Assembly (NCBI GenBank): GCA_001801055.1
Contig: MGWP01000024.1
Coordinates: 1-39,659 of the forward strand
Length of the DNA: 39,659 bases
Origin: Gallionellales bacterium GWA2_55_18
GTDB lineage: Bacteria > Pseudomonadota > Gammaproteobacteria > Burkholderiales > Gallionellaceae
Reading direction: 5' to 3'
Within the stretch, counting starts at the first letter, position 1; the number at the start of each line of letters is the position of its first letter. This document shows positions 1 to 8,784 of this stretch, one piece after another. A program made the translations under genes and the position numbers. The notes beneath the pieces were generated by a model. That model had not been told where the DNA came from, ran no database searches, and saw only the letters and a program-made list of their open reading frames with translations.

Positions 1-67
1 GTATGCGGGAGAACCGCACGTACGGTTTGATGAGGGAGGGCAGGCGAGAGCCTGTTCTCTACTCTAC
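1..67 (+). ncRNA. 3' end of a group II intron (domains V and VI), cut by the window edge
   Basis: Bases 1-30 form the hairpin typical of domain V: GTATGCGGG and its partner around GCACGTACGG enclose a GAGAA-type loop, followed by domain VI. In domain VI the strand GAGGGAG (about 32-38) can pair with CTCT and CTC on either side of an unpaired A at 61. That A lies seven bases from the likely 3' splice site at 67, the usual place for the branch-point adenosine, and the intron would end in AC. The rest of the intron, probably with its reverse transcriptase/maturase gene, lies left of the window. The exact 3' boundary is inferred. Confidence 0.8.
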
Positions 68-350
68 CCATTAGCTCCGTTCGCCCTGATGTATCGAAGG
101 GTGCAATATTTGCAGCAAAAACAAATCAACACCGCCGGGGGTAGCCCGGCAGCTAGTCACTTTTTCTTGCTTCGCCAAAGAAAAAATAACCAAAAAGAAG
201 GCGACCCCGGTTTGCCGCCCCTGCGGGGTTCCCTCGCTCAACCCCAAGCAAGCGGGGCTGCGGAACTCGCACTATGTGCTCAGACAGTCCTCGCCTAAAC
301 CTCCGCCTGCTTGCGGCTGATCGAGGCGGCGCTCAGGGGATGAAAATCAA
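68..350. repeat. dispersed repeat mosaic beside the intron
   Basis: This stretch has no convincing gene. Bases 76-103 (TCCGTTCGCCCTGATG...) are a degenerate copy of the repeat also seen at 36907-36936. From about 140 the sequence CACTTTTTCTTGCTTCGCC followed by AACCAAAAAGAAGGCGACCC is a mosaic I recognise from memory as common in beta- and gammaproteobacterial genomes, where pieces are often annotated as short hypothetical proteins. An open frame at 89-298 runs through it, but it is part of the repeat and has no start-site evidence. The intron sits directly against this mosaic. Confidence 0.6.
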
Positions 351-364
351 AACCCAAAAGCAAC

Positions 365-397
365 AAAGCATGGTGAGCTGCGCTCACCATGCTTTTG
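365..397. terminator. perfect 14-bp hairpin downstream of the cyclase-like gene
   Basis: AAAGCATGGTGAGC (365-378) pairs perfectly with 382-395 around a 3-base loop. A short T run follows on the plus strand, and a T-rich stretch (GCTTTTGGGTTTT) lies beyond it on the minus strand. It lies 35 bases past the stop codon of the minus-strand gene ending at 432, so it probably terminates that mutS-linked transcript. It may work in both directions. Confidence 0.55.
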
Positions 398-431
398 GAA
401 TCAAATGCGATGCTGCCCCTATTAGCTTTGC

Positions 432-1343
432 TTATGCGGGTTGTGCTGGTCTTGGCGTAATAGGCGGATGAGCATCAAAATACTCAAGTAAGTGCGAGTA
501 ACGAAACGCAAGCTTTGTGTTGAGATCAGTCTGGTGTTTAACCAATTGCTCGCACACGAACTTTCGAGCGGCATCGTAAAGCTCGGTGTGATGATCATGA
601 CTTACTGCATGCTGAAATTCTTCGCCGAGGTAATGTAACAACCAAAAACCATCTACGTCTTGAACAATCATTCCGAGACAAAATTCGGCCAATGCTTTGT
701 TGGTCTGCGCAAACGGATCCTGCTCTAGATTAGCACGATGAGCTTCCAGAAGTTTCACAGTTTCTGAGCCGACTACTATTCTGGGATATTGTGCGACCTC
801 GCTTTCAAGCTCATACGCGCGAGCCACGGCAGCGCCATACAACTCACCAGGATGAAGCTCGACACCCCATGCGACTTCAATAGCGCCTCGGACTGGACGC
901 TGAGTTGCCAGACCAAGAAAGCAGAGGGTTCCTGCCAAGCAAAACAACCCGAATACCCCGTTCATTTGGCACTTCACTTCCCTATCACCCAAACACACGA
1001 ATGACACCAAACCATCAGACCATCGCTGTGTCTTTACTTGCGCGCGTTGTATCTCGTCCCAGATGGTGTGTTGCTCTGGAGGAAGTGAGGCTCTAAAAGG
1101 AGACTCTGGGTTTGGGTTAAGAATGCCGTGCAGCATGTCTTCAGCTTGGCTCTGGAGTTTGGAGATTGCGCCAATGCTCTCTCTCAATATCGCGTTGAAT
1201 TTCTTTTGCTCATCTTCAGACTTGAACGTGGGCAGCAACCCTTGACCTTGCAAAGCGGCTCTTTGCCCCAGCAGGTCAATAAAACTGACGCAGTAGTTGC
1301 CGATCAATAAGTCTGAATCTGAGTTTTTTGGCGTGATATTCAT
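432..1343 (-). CDS. stand-alone class III nucleotidyl-cyclase-like protein, unknown product
   Basis: This 303-residue protein has no signal peptide. Three spaced blocks match the class III adenylate/guanylate cyclase fold. FIDLLG (about 21-26) carries Asp23 where the first metal-binding Asp is expected. WSDGLVSF (108-115) carries Asp110 at the second metal position. RGAIEVAWG (152-160) leads to YGAAVARAYELE and YPRIVV (169-191), which resemble the region after the third core strand. A hydrophobic helix (about 129-146) precedes RGAI and looks like a core helix rather than a membrane span. I see no separate sensor domain. The gene starts 10 bases after the mutS stop on the same strand and is probably co-transcribed. 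Similar stand-alone cyclases include those of Pycsar phage defence, but no effector gene is visible here. The fold assignment is by motif reading only. Confidence 0.5.
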   Translation of the reverse strand: MNITPKNSDSDLLIGNYCVSFIDLLGQRAALQGQGLLPTFKSEDEQKKFNAILRESIGAISKLQSQAEDMLHGILNPNPESPFRASLPPEQHTIWDEIQRAQVKTQRWSDGLVSFVCLGDREVKCQMNGVFGLFCLAGTLCFLGLATQRPVRGAIEVAWGVELHPGELYGAAVARAYELESEVAQYPRIVVGSETVKLLEAHRANLEQDPFAQTNKALAEFCLGMIVQDVDGFWLLHYLGEEFQHAVSHDHHTELYDAARKFVCEQLVKHQTDLNTKLAFRYSHLLEYFDAHPPITPRPAQPA

Positions 1344-1353
1344 GGGATGATGG

Positions 1354-4059
1354 CTACACCAGCTTCTTCAGCTGATAAATTCTTTCCAGCGCTTCCTTCG
1401 GACTCAATTCATCCGGCTGCAATTCGCGTAGCGCTCCCAGCAGCGGATGCTCTTCCGGTTCCGGCATCTCCGGTTTGCGGTCGAACAGGTCGCCCTGCGG
1501 GTTTTGTGCGGCGCTGTTCTGTTCCAGTTTGCGCAGTTGTTTCTTGGCGGCCTTGATGACATCGTTCGGAACGCCCGCCAGCGCGGCGACTTGCAGGCCG
1601 TAGCTCTGGCTGGCGGCGCCTTCGTTGACGCTGTGCAGGAACACGATGCTGTGCTGGTGTTCGATGGCGGCGAGGTGGACGTTGGCGAGTTGCTGGAATT
1701 CTTCGGCGAGGCGGGTCAGTTCGAAATAGTGGGTGGCGAACAGGGTGTAGCTGCGGTTCTTTTCCAGCAGGTGGCGCGCGATGGCGTAGGCGAGCGCGAG
1801 GCCGTCGAAGGTGGAGGTGCCGCGGCCGATTTCGTCCACCAGCACCAGACTTTTTTCGGTGGCGTTGTGCAGGATGTTGGCGGCCTCGGTCATCTCGACC
1901 ATGAAGGTGGAGCGTCCGCTGGCGAGGTCGTCGGATGCGCCGATGCGGGTGAAGATCTGGTCGATCTCACCGAGTACCGCCTGCTGTGCCGGGACGAAGC
2001 TGCCGATATGCGCGAGCAGCGCGATCAGCGCAACCTGGCGCATGTAGGTGGATTTGCCGCCCATGTTCGGGCCGGTGATCAGCAGCATGCGGCGTGCGTC
2101 AGAAAGCGAGGTGTCATTCGGCGTGAACGTATCGACTTGCGCTTCCACTACCGGATGGCGGCCTTTGATGATGTTGATCTGCGGCTCATCTGAAAATTGC
2201 GGCGCGCTGAAATTCAGCGTGGTGGCGCGCTCGGCGAAGGTGGCGAGTACATCCAGTTCGGCAATTGCGGCGGCGATGCGTTGCAGTTGTGGGATGAACG
2301 GCGCTAACTGGTCGAGCAGTTGTTCGTAGAGGAATTTCTCGCGCGCCAGCGCGCGGTCGTTGGCGGACAGCGCCTTGTCTTCGAAGGTTTTGAGTTCCGG
2401 CGTGATGTAGCGTTCGGCGTTTTTCAGCGTCTGACGGCGGCGGTAATCGTCCGGCACATTCACGGATTGGGCCGCGCTCACTTCGATGTAGAAACCATGC
2501 ACGCGGTTGTATTCGACCTTCAGCGTGGTGATGCCGGTGCGCGCCCGTTCGCGCGCTTCCAGCGCCAGCAGAAAATCGCCGCAGTTGGTCTGGATGCCGC
2601 GCAACTCATCAAGTTCGGCATCGAAGCCGTCGGCGATCACGCCGCCTTCGCGCAGCACCGAGGAGGGTTCGGGTTTCAGCGAGGTTTGCAGGATGGCGAC
2701 GAGTTGCGTGTCGGTTTGCAGCGCGTCGGCGAGTGTTGATAGCAAGGTGGGTGATTCCCCCCTCTCCCCAACCCTCTCCCGCGAGGGGAGAGGGGGCAGG
2801 GCGGTGTGTAATGCCGGGAGTCGCTGTAGGGTATCGCGCAGGCCGGAGAGATCGCGCGGTCTTGCGCTGCGCAGCGCGATGCGCGCGGTGATGCGCTCTA
2901 CATCTACACAGGGTTTTAGTTGCTCATGCACGCTGCGGTATAACTCCCTCGCCCCTTGAGGGGAGAGGGTGGGGGAGAGGGGTGATGCCGCCGCTCTCCC
3001 GCAAGCGTGAGAGGGGAGTGACAACAGTTGTTCTACCGCATCCAACCTTGCGCGCAGCACATTCCGGTCGCGTAGCGGATGATGCAGCCAGTGCGCCAGC
3101 AGGCGGCTGCCCATGTTGGTGGCACAGGTGTCGAGCAGGGACAGCAGGGTGGGGGCGGGTTCGCCGCGCAGGGTTTGGGTGATCTCCAGGTTGCGCCGCG
3201 TGGCGGCATCCATGCGCACGTAGCGGTCGGCGCTGTATACCTGCACGCTGCGGATGTGGCTGATGGCCTGGCCTTGGGTGAGCTTGGCGTAGCCGAGCAG
3301 CGCGCCCGCCGCTTCCAGTCCGACGCTGAAATCGTCGCAACCGAAGCCGGCCAGATCGAGTGTGGCGAACTGCTGGCACAGCGCGCGGCGCGCCGTTTCG
3401 AGTTCAAAATGCCAGTCGGGCAGTGTCTTGAAAGCCGCGTGGATACTGGTTTGTAGGTTAGTGTTCTCGGCGCGCAGAATCTCGGAGGGTTGCAGCCGTT
3501 CGAGTTCGGCGGGCAGGTTTTCGGCGGAGGTTTCGCAGACGAAGAATTGCCCCGAGGCCAGATTCAGCCAAGCTAAACCAACCCTAACCCCTCCCGGCCT
3601 CCCCAACCCCTCCCGGCCTCCCCTTGTCAGGGGAGGAGTATTGGAGGAGGCGATTGCCAGCAGCAGGCAGTCGCGTTTTTCTTCCAGCAATGCGGAATCG
3701 GTGACGGTGCCGGGGGTGACGATGCGTACCACCTTGCGTTCGACCGGGCCTTTGCTGGTGGCGGGATCGCCGATCTGTTCGCAGATCGCGACCGATTCGC
3801 CGAGCTTGACCAGCCTCGCCAGATATTGCTCGGCGGCGTGATACGGCACACCGGCCATCTTGATCGGCTGGCCGTTGGATGCACCGCGCTGGGTCAGCGT
3901 GATGTCGAGCAGCTTGGCCGCGCGCGCCGCATCTTCATGGAACAGCTCGTAGAAATCCCCCATGCGGTAGAACAGCAGCATATCGGGATGCTGTGCCTTG
4001 ATGCGCAAATATTGCTGCATCATCGGGGTGTGAGCTGGCTCTTTGATTTTTTCACCCAC
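1354..4059 (-). CDS. mutS: DNA mismatch repair ATPase MutS, carrying three in-frame repeat insertions
   Basis: MutS binds mismatches and recruits MutL. The protein is 901 residues, longer than the roughly 850-880 usual for MutS. The N-terminal mismatch-binding motif [14 protein letters not shown] is present, as are Walker A (GPNMGGKST) and the Walker B/signature region ([12 protein letters not shown]), so it looks functional. The GTG start at 4059 gives the usual lead into HTPMMQQYL. Three segments do not look like Mut[18 protein letters not shown] in the connector region, [12 protein letters not shown], and [15 protein letters not shown] in the core domain. All three are translations of palindromic repeat DNA and keep the frame. 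Upstream is the repeat at 4101-4153; downstream the cyclase-like gene follows after 10 bases. Confidence 0.96.
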   Translation of the reverse strand: MGEKIKEPAHTPMMQQYLRIKAQHPDMLLFYRMGDFYELFHEDAARAAKLLDITLTQRGASNGQPIKMAGVPYHAAEQYLARLVKLGESVAICEQIGDPATSKGPVERKVVRIVTPGTVTDSALLEEKRDCLLLAIASSNTPPLTRGGREGLGRPGGVRVGLAWLNLASGQFFVCETSAENLPAELERLQPSEILRAENTNLQTSIHAAFKTLPDWHFELETARRALCQQFATLDLAGFGCDDFSVGLEAAGALLGYAKLTQGQAISHIRSVQVYSADRYVRMDAATRRNLEITQTLRGEPAPTLLSLLDTCATNMGSRLLAHWLHHPLRDRNVLRARLDAVEQLLSLPSHACGRAAASPLSPTLSPQGARELYRSVHEQLKPCVDVERITARIALRSARPRDLSGLRDTLQRLPALHTALPPLPSRERVGERGESPTLLSTLADALQTDTQLVAILQTSLKPEPSSVLREGGVIADGFDAELDELRGIQTNCGDFLLALEARERARTGITTLKVEYNRVHGFYIEVSAAQSVNVPDDYRRRQTLKNAERYITPELKTFEDKALSANDRALAREKFLYEQLLDQLAPFIPQLQRIAAAIAELDVLATFAERATTLNFSAPQFSDEPQINIIKGRHPVVEAQVDTFTPNDTSLSDARRMLLITGPNMGGKSTYMRQVALIALLAHIGSFVPAQQAVLGEIDQIFTRIGASDDLASGRSTFMVEMTEAANILHNATEKSLVLVDEIGRGTSTFDGLALAYAIARHLLEKNRSYTLFATHYFELTRLAEEFQQLANVHLAAIEHQHSIVFLHSVNEGAASQSYGLQVAALAGVPNDVIKAAKKQLRKLEQNSAAQNPQGDLFDRKPEMPEPEEHPLLGALRELQPDELSPKEALERIYQLKKLV
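2755..2800. repeat. CCCTCTCCC-type palindrome inside mutS (copy 1)
   Basis: CCCTCTCCCC is followed by CTCTCCCGCGAGGGGAGAG, a hairpin typical of intergenic repeats. On the minus strand it encodes [15 protein letters not shown] of MutS without a stop or frame change. Confidence 0.8.
2944..3018. repeat. CCCTCTCCC-type palindromes inside mutS (copy 2, double)
   Basis: Two hairpin units lie next to each other: CCCCTTGAGGGG (about 2952-2963) and CTCTCCCGCAAGCGTGAGAG (about 2994-3013). They encode the stretch around [18 protein letters not shown] in MutS, between the residues reading AVEQLL and YRSVHEQL that flank this point in the protein. Confidence 0.75.
3578..3646. repeat. CCTCCCGGCCTCCCC-type repeat inside mutS (copy 3)
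   Basis: The unit CCCCTCCCGGCCTCCC occurs twice in tandem and is followed by CCTTGTCAGGGGAGG. On the minus strand it encodes [18 protein letters not shown] between LLLAIASS and [12 protein letters not shown], which would otherwise join as normal MutS sequence. Confidence 0.75.
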
Positions 4060-4100
4060 GTTGTTTGATTTAAACTTGAGTTAGGAACGATAATAATTTC

Positions 4101-4153
4101 GTAGAGTGTATTCCGTACATTGTTTGGCAATGGCGCGTAGAACTCACCCTACG
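4101..4153. repeat. degenerate GTAGGG...CCCTAC palindrome upstream of mutS
   Basis: It opens with GTAGAGTGTATTCCGTAC and closes with ACTCACCCTACG. It is a diverged member of the family whose best copies are at 12734 and 30711. It fills most of the gap between mutS and the next minus-strand gene. Confidence 0.6.
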
Positions 4154-4167
4154 TTTTTTTGTTTCTA

Positions 4168-4458
4168 TTATTTTTTGGAGGAGGCAGCAAGAAATTCTGC
4201 ATGGGCTTCTTTTTTGGCCTTGTCGATGCGAAGGTAGGTCCATGCGATATAGAGCGCCAGGCCGGCAACTGCGAGGTAGATGCCTAGCCATGCTCCCGGC
4301 CCGTTGTGCGCTGCGTCTTGCCCGGAAGGCAGGAAGACTATGCCGATAGCGATCGATACGAGCACGATCACGCCGCCGTGCATTACCTGGACAGGGCGAT
4401 AGGGGACGTACTTTTGCATTTTCTCTTTGATCAGGAGGTCAAGTTTTGGGTCGTTCAT
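4168..4458 (-). CDS. small protein with two membrane segments, unknown function
   Basis: The 96-residue protein has two hydrophobic stretches, about residues 27-44 (GGVIVLVSIAIGIVFLP) and 56-75 (AWLGIYLAVAGLALYIAW). A charged N-terminus with several Lys residues precedes them, and a Lys/Ala-rich tail follows (KKEAHAEFLAASSKK). This suggests a small inner-membrane protein with both ends on the same side. I do not recognise the family. It lies 28 bases downstream of suhB on the same strand and may be co-transcribed. Codon use looks like that of its neighbours, which supports a real gene. Confidence 0.65.
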   Translation of the reverse strand: MNDPKLDLLIKEKMQKYVPYRPVQVMHGGVIVLVSIAIGIVFLPSGQDAAHNGPGAWLGIYLAVAGLALYIAWTYLRIDKAKKEAHAEFLAASSKK

Positions 4459-4486
4459 AATTTTATATCCCTAAAAATATAAATGT

Positions 4487-5305
4487 TTATTTTACCGGCC
4501 TTGTGAGCTGTCCACTCAGGGCCGGGGTCAAATGCGGTGCCATCGTTTGCAGCAGCAACGGGTGGATGCTGGGGTTGCCCGCGCAAATATAGCCAGTCTT
4601 GAGATAGGTGTCCGAGCCATACAGGTCGCTGACCATGCCGCCCGCTTCGGTAATCAGCAGGCAACCTGCGGCCATGTCCCACGGTTTGAGGCCGATTTCG
4701 AAAAAACCGTCGTAGCGCCCCGCCGCCACCCACGCCAGATCCAGCGCAGCAGAGCCCGGGCGGCGCAGTCCGGAGGTCTTCTGTATCAGGTCTTTGAAGA
4801 TCGCCATGTAGGCATCCATGTGCTCGAACCGGGTGTAGGGGAAGCCGGTGCCGATCAGGCTGTCGGCAAGGTGCAGGCGTTTGGTGACGCGCAGGCGTTT
4901 GTCGTTGAGGAATGCGCCGCGCCCGCGCGTGGCGGTGAACAATTCGTTTTTGACCGGATCGTACACCACAGCTTGGGTGATGATGCCTTTGTGCTGCAAC
5001 GCGATGGACACGGAATACTGTGGCAGGCCGTGCAGAAAATTGGTCGTACCATCCAGCGGATCGATGATCCACAGAAATTCCGATTCGCCTTGGCTGCCGC
5101 TCTCTTCTGCTAGAATCGCATGGGTCGGATAGGCTTCCAGCAAGGTCTGGATGATGGTTTGCTCGGCAGCGCGATCCACTTCGCTGACGAAATCCGCGTG
5201 GGATTTTTTGGTGATGGTGAGGTGGTCGATCTTGTCGGCGGAACGGTGGATCAGGTTGCCGGCGCGACGCGCGGCTTTCACCGCGATGTTGAGCATGGGA
5301 TGCAT
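4487..5305 (-). CDS. suhB: inositol-1-monophosphatase family protein SuhB
   Basis: The 272-residue protein is a Mg-dependent, Li-sensitive phosphatase of the inositol monophosphatase fold. In E. coli SuhB also binds the ribosomal RNA antitermination complex. The start [17 protein letters not shown] matches the family N-terminus closely. Metal-binding motifs are present: EESG in the first third, [12 protein letters not shown] in the middle, and [15 protein letters not shown] near the C-terminus. Length is normal. The gene diverges from trmJ with almost no space between the starts, so the promoters must overlap the coding ends. Confidence 0.93.
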   Translation of the reverse strand: MHPMLNIAVKAARRAGNLIHRSADKIDHLTITKKSHADFVSEVDRAAEQTIIQTLLEAYPTHAILAEESGSQGESEFLWIIDPLDGTTNFLHGLPQYSVSIALQHKGIITQAVVYDPVKNELFTATRGRGAFLNDKRLRVTKRLHLADSLIGTGFPYTRFEHMDAYMAIFKDLIQKTSGLRRPGSAALDLAWVAAGRYDGFFEIGLKPWDMAAGCLLITEAGGMVSDLYGSDTYLKTGYICAGNPSIHPLLLQTMAPHLTPALSGQLTRPVK

Positions 5306-5322
5306 GGGTTGCCTTGAGTTTA

Positions 5323-6135
5323 ATGAGCGGTCGGAAAATCCCGATTGCGCATTTTAGTTGGTATTACGCTTTGAATAAACCAAATAGTTTTGACAATATC
5401 CGTGTGGTGCTCAGCCACACCACCCATCCGGGCAATATCGGTGCGGCGGCGCGCGCGATGAAGACGATGGGGCTGCGCCATCTGTATCTGGTCAATCCGA
5501 GGTATTTTCCCGACCCGCAGGCCGAGGCGATGGCTGCCGGGGCCGACGACCTGCTGCGCGCTGCGGTGGTGTGCGGCTCCATTGATGAGGCTTTGCAGGA
5601 TGTGGTGTTTACCGTGGCGATGACGGCGCGGCTGCGCGATATTTCCATCGAAGTGAAGAGCCCGCGCGAGGCGATGCCGCTGTTGCTGCAACAGGCTACC
5701 GCGCAACCGGTGGCGTTGCTGTTCGGCACCGAGATGTCCGGCCTGACCAATGAGGAAATGGGCAAGGCGCAGGTGCTGGTCAATATTCCCGCCAACCCGG
5801 ATTTTTCGTCGCTTAATCTGGCGGCTGCGGTGCAGGTGATGGGTTACGAGTTGAATGTGGCGGCGCAAGGCGATATACCGGTCGCGCCGGAAACATGGCC
5901 TGCGCCGCATGAGCAGGTGGAGGGATTGTTTGAGCATATGGAAAAAACCCTGCTCGAAATCGGTTTTTTCACCACCCAGAATCCGGCACGCCTGATGCAG
6001 CGCCTGCGCCGTTTGTATGCGCGCGCGCGGCTGGAGCCGGAGGAGATCAACATCCTGCGCGGCATACTGAGCGTGACAACCGGGTACAATGCGCGGCTTA
6101 AAAAACGCTATCTGGAAGAGCATCAGGATGTTTAA
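5323..6135 (+). CDS. trmJ: tRNA (cytidine/uridine-2'-O-)-methyltransferase TrmJ
   Basis: TrmJ methylates the ribose at position 32 of several tRNAs with S-adenosylmethionine. The SPOUT-fold motifs are visible: [16 protein letters not shown] near the start, [14 protein letters not shown] in the middle and [19 protein letters not shown], the knot motif. A C-terminal extension ([18 protein letters not shown]) is typical of TrmJ. The start is uncertain. I chose ATG 5323, but TTG codons at 5314 and 5371 are also in frame and none has a clear ribosome-binding site. The family core begins at FDNIRVVL just after 5371. The stop overlaps the cysE start by 8 bases, so the two are coupled. Confidence 0.93.
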   Translation: MSGRKIPIAHFSWYYALNKPNSFDNIRVVLSHTTHPGNIGAAARAMKTMGLRHLYLVNPRYFPDPQAEAMAAGADDLLRAAVVCGSIDEALQDVVFTVAMTARLRDISIEVKSPREAMPLLLQQATAQPVALLFGTEMSGLTNEEMGKAQVLVNIPANPDFSSLNLAAAVQVMGYELNVAAQGDIPVAPETWPAPHEQVEGLFEHMEKTLLEIGFFTTQNPARLMQRLRRLYARARLEPEEINILRGILSVTTGYNARLKKRYLEEHQDV

Positions 6136-6859
6136 AAATATTAGAGAAGACATCGCCAGCGTATTCGACCGCGATCCGGCGGCGCGCACCACTTTTGAGG
6201 TGTTGACCTGCTATCCAGGTTTGCACGCGCGCGTCCTGCATCGCATGGCGAATGCCTTGTGGCACGCCAACCTGAAATGGCTGGCGCGCTTCCTGTCGCA
6301 TTTCGCGCGCTGGTTTACCGGCATCGAGATTCATCCGGGTGCGACCATCGGGCGGCGTTTTTTCATCGACCACGGCATGGGCGTGGTGATCGGCGAGACT
6401 GCCGAGATTGGCGATGATGTCACGCTCTACCATGGCGTCACGCTGGGCGGCACTTCGTGGAAGGAAGGCAAGCGGCATCCCACGCTGGGCAACGGCGTGG
6501 TGGTGGGTGCGGGCGCCAAGATACTCGGCCCGATCAGCATCGGCGACGGCGCAAAAATCGGTTCGAATGCGGTGGTGGTGAAAGATGTTCCACCAGGGGC
6601 GACGGCGGCGGGTATTCCCGCGCGGATTCTCGATGAGGAGAAGAAAAATGCCATCGGTTTCAATGCCTATGGCATCGGCAACGACCAAAACGACCCGGTG
6701 AATAAAGCCCTGCACGGCCTACTCGGACATAGCGTGACGGTGGATCAGCGCATTGATTTTATCCTGCAACAGCTCGAAAAAATGGGGGTGCGCGTGGATG
6801 AAGAACGCGCCACTGCCGACAAATTTGACCCTAATCACCTGAATAAAATAGTTGACTAA
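6128..6859 (+). CDS. cysE: serine O-acetyltransferase
   Basis: The enzyme makes O-acetylserine from serine and acetyl-CoA, the first step of cysteine synthesis. Its 243 residues show a helical N-terminus ([17 protein letters not shown]) and then a left-handed parallel beta helix with hexapeptide repeats from [18 protein letters not shown] through [19 protein letters not shown] 6128 was chosen over an upstream in-frame ATG at 6089 because it matches the short (EpsC-type) family start, follows a CAGGA sequence, and overlaps the trmJ stop. It lies just upstream of iscR. Cysteine made through this step feeds IscS, so the order trmJ-cysE-isc makes metabolic sense. Confidence 0.95.
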   Translation: MFKNIREDIASVFDRDPAARTTFEVLTCYPGLHARVLHRMANALWHANLKWLARFLSHFARWFTGIEIHPGATIGRRFFIDHGMGVVIGETAEIGDDVTLYHGVTLGGTSWKEGKRHPTLGNGVVVGAGAKILGPISIGDGAKIGSNAVVVKDVPPGATAAGIPARILDEEKKNAIGFNAYGIGNDQNDPVNKALHGLLGHSVTVDQRIDFILQQLEKMGVRVDEERATADKFDPNHLNKIVD

Positions 6860-6880
6860 ATGATTGGGGTATTTTATCAT
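6848..6880 (+). promoter_or_regulatory. iscR promoter with IscR type 1 operator
   Basis: ATAGTTGACTAAAT followed by GATTGGGGTAT (6848-6872) matches the type 1 IscR site known from E. coli. It contains a -35 box TTGACT (6852-6857), and 17 bases later lies TATCAT (6875-6880) as -10. IscR carrying its [2Fe-2S] cluster would therefore cover the promoter, giving autorepression of the operon when clusters are plentiful. The box overlaps the cysE stop codon (6857-6859). Confidence 0.8.
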
Positions 6881-6958
6881 TCACACATCGAAGCTTGGAA
6901 GTAATTTCTGATTATTTTTTATGGTAATTAGAATGCAATCAACTAGTTGGAGAATGAT

Positions 6959-7432
6959 ATGCGATTAACCACCAAAGGGCGATTCGCCGTGACGGCAATG
7001 GCTGACCTGACGATGTGCGGCGGACAGAATCCGGTGACCATGGCGGCGATCAGCGAACGACAGAAGATTTCGCTCTCATATCTGGAGCAATTGTTCGGCA
7101 AGCTGCGCCGCAGCAAGATCGTGGAAAGTGTGCGCGGTCCGGGCGGCGGCTATTACCTTGCCAGGCCTGCGGAAAAAATCACGATAGCCGAAATCATTTT
7201 GGCGGTGGACGAGCCTCTGGATGCGACCAGTTGCGGCGGGAAGGGCAACTGTCATGATGATCGGCAATGCCTTACCCATGAGCTGTGGATGGGGCTTAAC
7301 GAAAGGATTTTCGATTATCTGGCCTCTGTCACGCTACAGCAGTTGGTGGATAGCCAAACCCAAACACAATCCAGGGCAAACTTCGGAACTGCGCATATTA
7401 CGGTGAGGAAAAAGACATCTGACACGCAGTGA
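6959..7432 (+). CDS. iscR: Rrf2-family iron-sulfur regulator IscR
   Basis: IscR senses Fe-S cluster status and represses the isc operon when it holds a [2Fe-2S] cluster. The 157-residue protein starts [11 protein letters not shown], the family start, at ATG 6959 behind GGAGAATG. The winged-helix region includes [15 protein letters not shown] and [12 protein letters not shown]. The cluster ligands are complete: three cysteines spaced C-X5-C-X5-C in [13 protein letters not shown], and the His of LTHELW. The gene heads the isc operon and has a type 1 box at its promoter. A perfect 10-base palindrome CAACTAGTTG (6940-6949) sits just before the ribosome-binding site and might be a further control site. 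Confidence 0.96.
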   Translation: MRLTTKGRFAVTAMADLTMCGGQNPVTMAAISERQKISLSYLEQLFGKLRRSKIVESVRGPGGGYYLARPAEKITIAEIILAVDEPLDATSCGGKGNCHDDRQCLTHELWMGLNERIFDYLASVTLQQLVDSQTQTQSRANFGTAHITVRKKTSDTQ

Positions 7433-7458
7433 TTTCGGCTCAACGCAAAGAAAGTGCA

Positions 7459-8676
7459 ATGGATAAAATGAAGCTTCCTATTTACATGGATTACTCTGCA
7501 ACCACGCCGGTCGATCCGCGCGTGGCTTCGATAATGATCCCCTATCTCACCGAGAAATTCGGCAATCCGGCCAGCCGTTCCCATGCTTTCGGCTGGGAGG
7601 CCGATGCAGCAGTGGAGTTGGCGCGCGAACAGGTTGCCGCGCTGGTGAACGCCGATCCCAAGGAGATCGTCTGGACTTCCGGCGCGACCGAGTCGAACAA
7701 CCTCGCCATCAAGGGTGCGGCGCATTTCTACCAGGGCAAGGGCAAGCACATCATCACCATGCATATCGAGCACAAGGCGGTGCTGGATACCGTGCGCGAA
7801 CTGGAGCGCGAGGGTTTCAGCGCGACCTATCTCGGTCCCGAGTCGAACGGCTTGCTGGATCTGGACAAGTTCAAGGCGGCGTTGCGCCCCGATACGGTGC
7901 TGGTGTCCGTCATGCTGGTGAACAACGAGATCGGCGTGATTCAGGACATCGCCGCCATCGGCGAGATCTGCCGTGACAAGGGCATCCTGTTCCATGTGGA
8001 TGCGGCACAGGCAACCGGCAAGGTGGCGATTGATTTGCAGCAGTTGAAAGTCGACATGATGTCGTTTTCCGCGCACAAGACCTACGGCCCGAAAGGCATC
8101 GGCGCGCTGTACGTGCGGCGCAAGCCGCGTGTGCGCCTTGAAGCGCAGATGCACGGCGGCGGGCACGAGCGCGGCATGCGCTCCGGCACGTTGCCGACGC
8201 ACCAGATCGTCGGTATGGGCGAGGCGTTCCGCATTGCGCAGGCCGAGATGGCACAGGAAAACGAGCGGATACGCATGTTGCGCGATCGCCTGCTGAAGGG
8301 CCTGATGGCGATGGAAGAGGTGCATATCAACGGCGACATGGAGCATCGTGTGCCGCATAATCTCAATTTGAGTTTCAATTTTGTCGAAGGCGAATCGCTG
8401 ATGATGGCGGTCAAGGATGTCGCGGTGTCCAGCGGTTCGGCCTGTACTTCGGCGAGCCTGGAGCCGTCCTATGTGCTGCGCGCATTGGGGCGTAGCGATG
8501 AGCTGGCGCACAGCTCGATCCGCTTCAGCATCGGGCGTTTCACCACGGTTGAGGAAGTCGATTACGTCGTCGAACTGCTGAAGAACAAGATTGGCAAGCT
8601 GCGTGATTTGTCGCCGCTTTGGGAAATGTACAAGGACGGAGTGGATTTGAATTCCGTGCAGTGGGCAGCACATTGA
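7459..8676 (+). CDS. iscS: cysteine desulfurase IscS
   Basis: IscS is a PLP enzyme that takes sulfur from cysteine as a persulfide and passes it to IscU and to tRNA thiolation. Its 405 residues match the family length of about 404. The PLP lysine is in [12 protein letters not shown]. The active-site cysteine is in [14 protein letters not shown] on the mobile loop. The start was placed at ATG 7459, behind AAAGAAAG; ATG 7468, which gives the common MKLPIY start, is also possible. The longer open frame reaching back to 7429 lacks support. It follows iscR by 26 bases. Confidence 0.97.
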   Translation: MDKMKLPIYMDYSATTPVDPRVASIMIPYLTEKFGNPASRSHAFGWEADAAVELAREQVAALVNADPKEIVWTSGATESNNLAIKGAAHFYQGKGKHIITMHIEHKAVLDTVRELEREGFSATYLGPESNGLLDLDKFKAALRPDTVLVSVMLVNNEIGVIQDIAAIGEICRDKGILFHVDAAQATGKVAIDLQQLKVDMMSFSAHKTYGPKGIGALYVRRKPRVRLEAQMHGGGHERGMRSGTLPTHQIVGMGEAFRIAQAEMAQENERIRMLRDRLLKGLMAMEEVHINGDMEHRVPHNLNLSFNFVEGESLMMAVKDVAVSSGSACTSASLEPSYVLRALGRSDELAHSSIRFSIGRFTTVEEVDYVVELLKNKIGKLRDLSPLWEMYKDGVDLNSVQWAAH

Positions 8677-8680
8677 AAGA

Positions 8681-8765
8681 CAGGGGCTAGAGGATAGGGG
8701 CTAGAGAATGGTGGGTTGGAAAACTACGGGGTTCCAGCCCCTAGTCCCCAACCCCTAAGCCCTGC
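8681..8765. repeat. inverted repeat of GGGGCTAG units between iscS and iscU
   Basis: CAGGGGCTAGAGGATAGGGG (8681-8700) and CTAGAG face CCAGCCCCTAGTCCCCAACC and CCTAAGCCCTG (8734-8764). The copies can pair across a 25-base spacer, so the isc transcript would carry a hairpin here. The iscU ribosome-binding site AAAGGAG (8771-8777) lies just past the repeat and remains free. Confidence 0.75.
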
Positions 8766-8784
8766 GACTGAAAGGAGTATCAAA

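Noticed and set aside
89-298. 69-residue open frame in the repeat mosaic
   Set aside because: It is a translation of a dispersed repeat, has no ribosome-binding site, and I see no reason to call it a gene.
432-1343. Complete Pycsar defence system
   Set aside because: Only a cyclase-like gene is seen; no TIR, membrane or other effector gene lies beside it in the window.
5320-6192. 290-residue open frame opposite trmJ
   Set aside because: It is rich in His and Arg and overlaps trmJ completely; a shadow.
7315-8673. 452-residue open frame opposite iscS
   Set aside because: It is an antisense shadow caused by the GC-rich codon pattern of iscS; iscS itself is certain.
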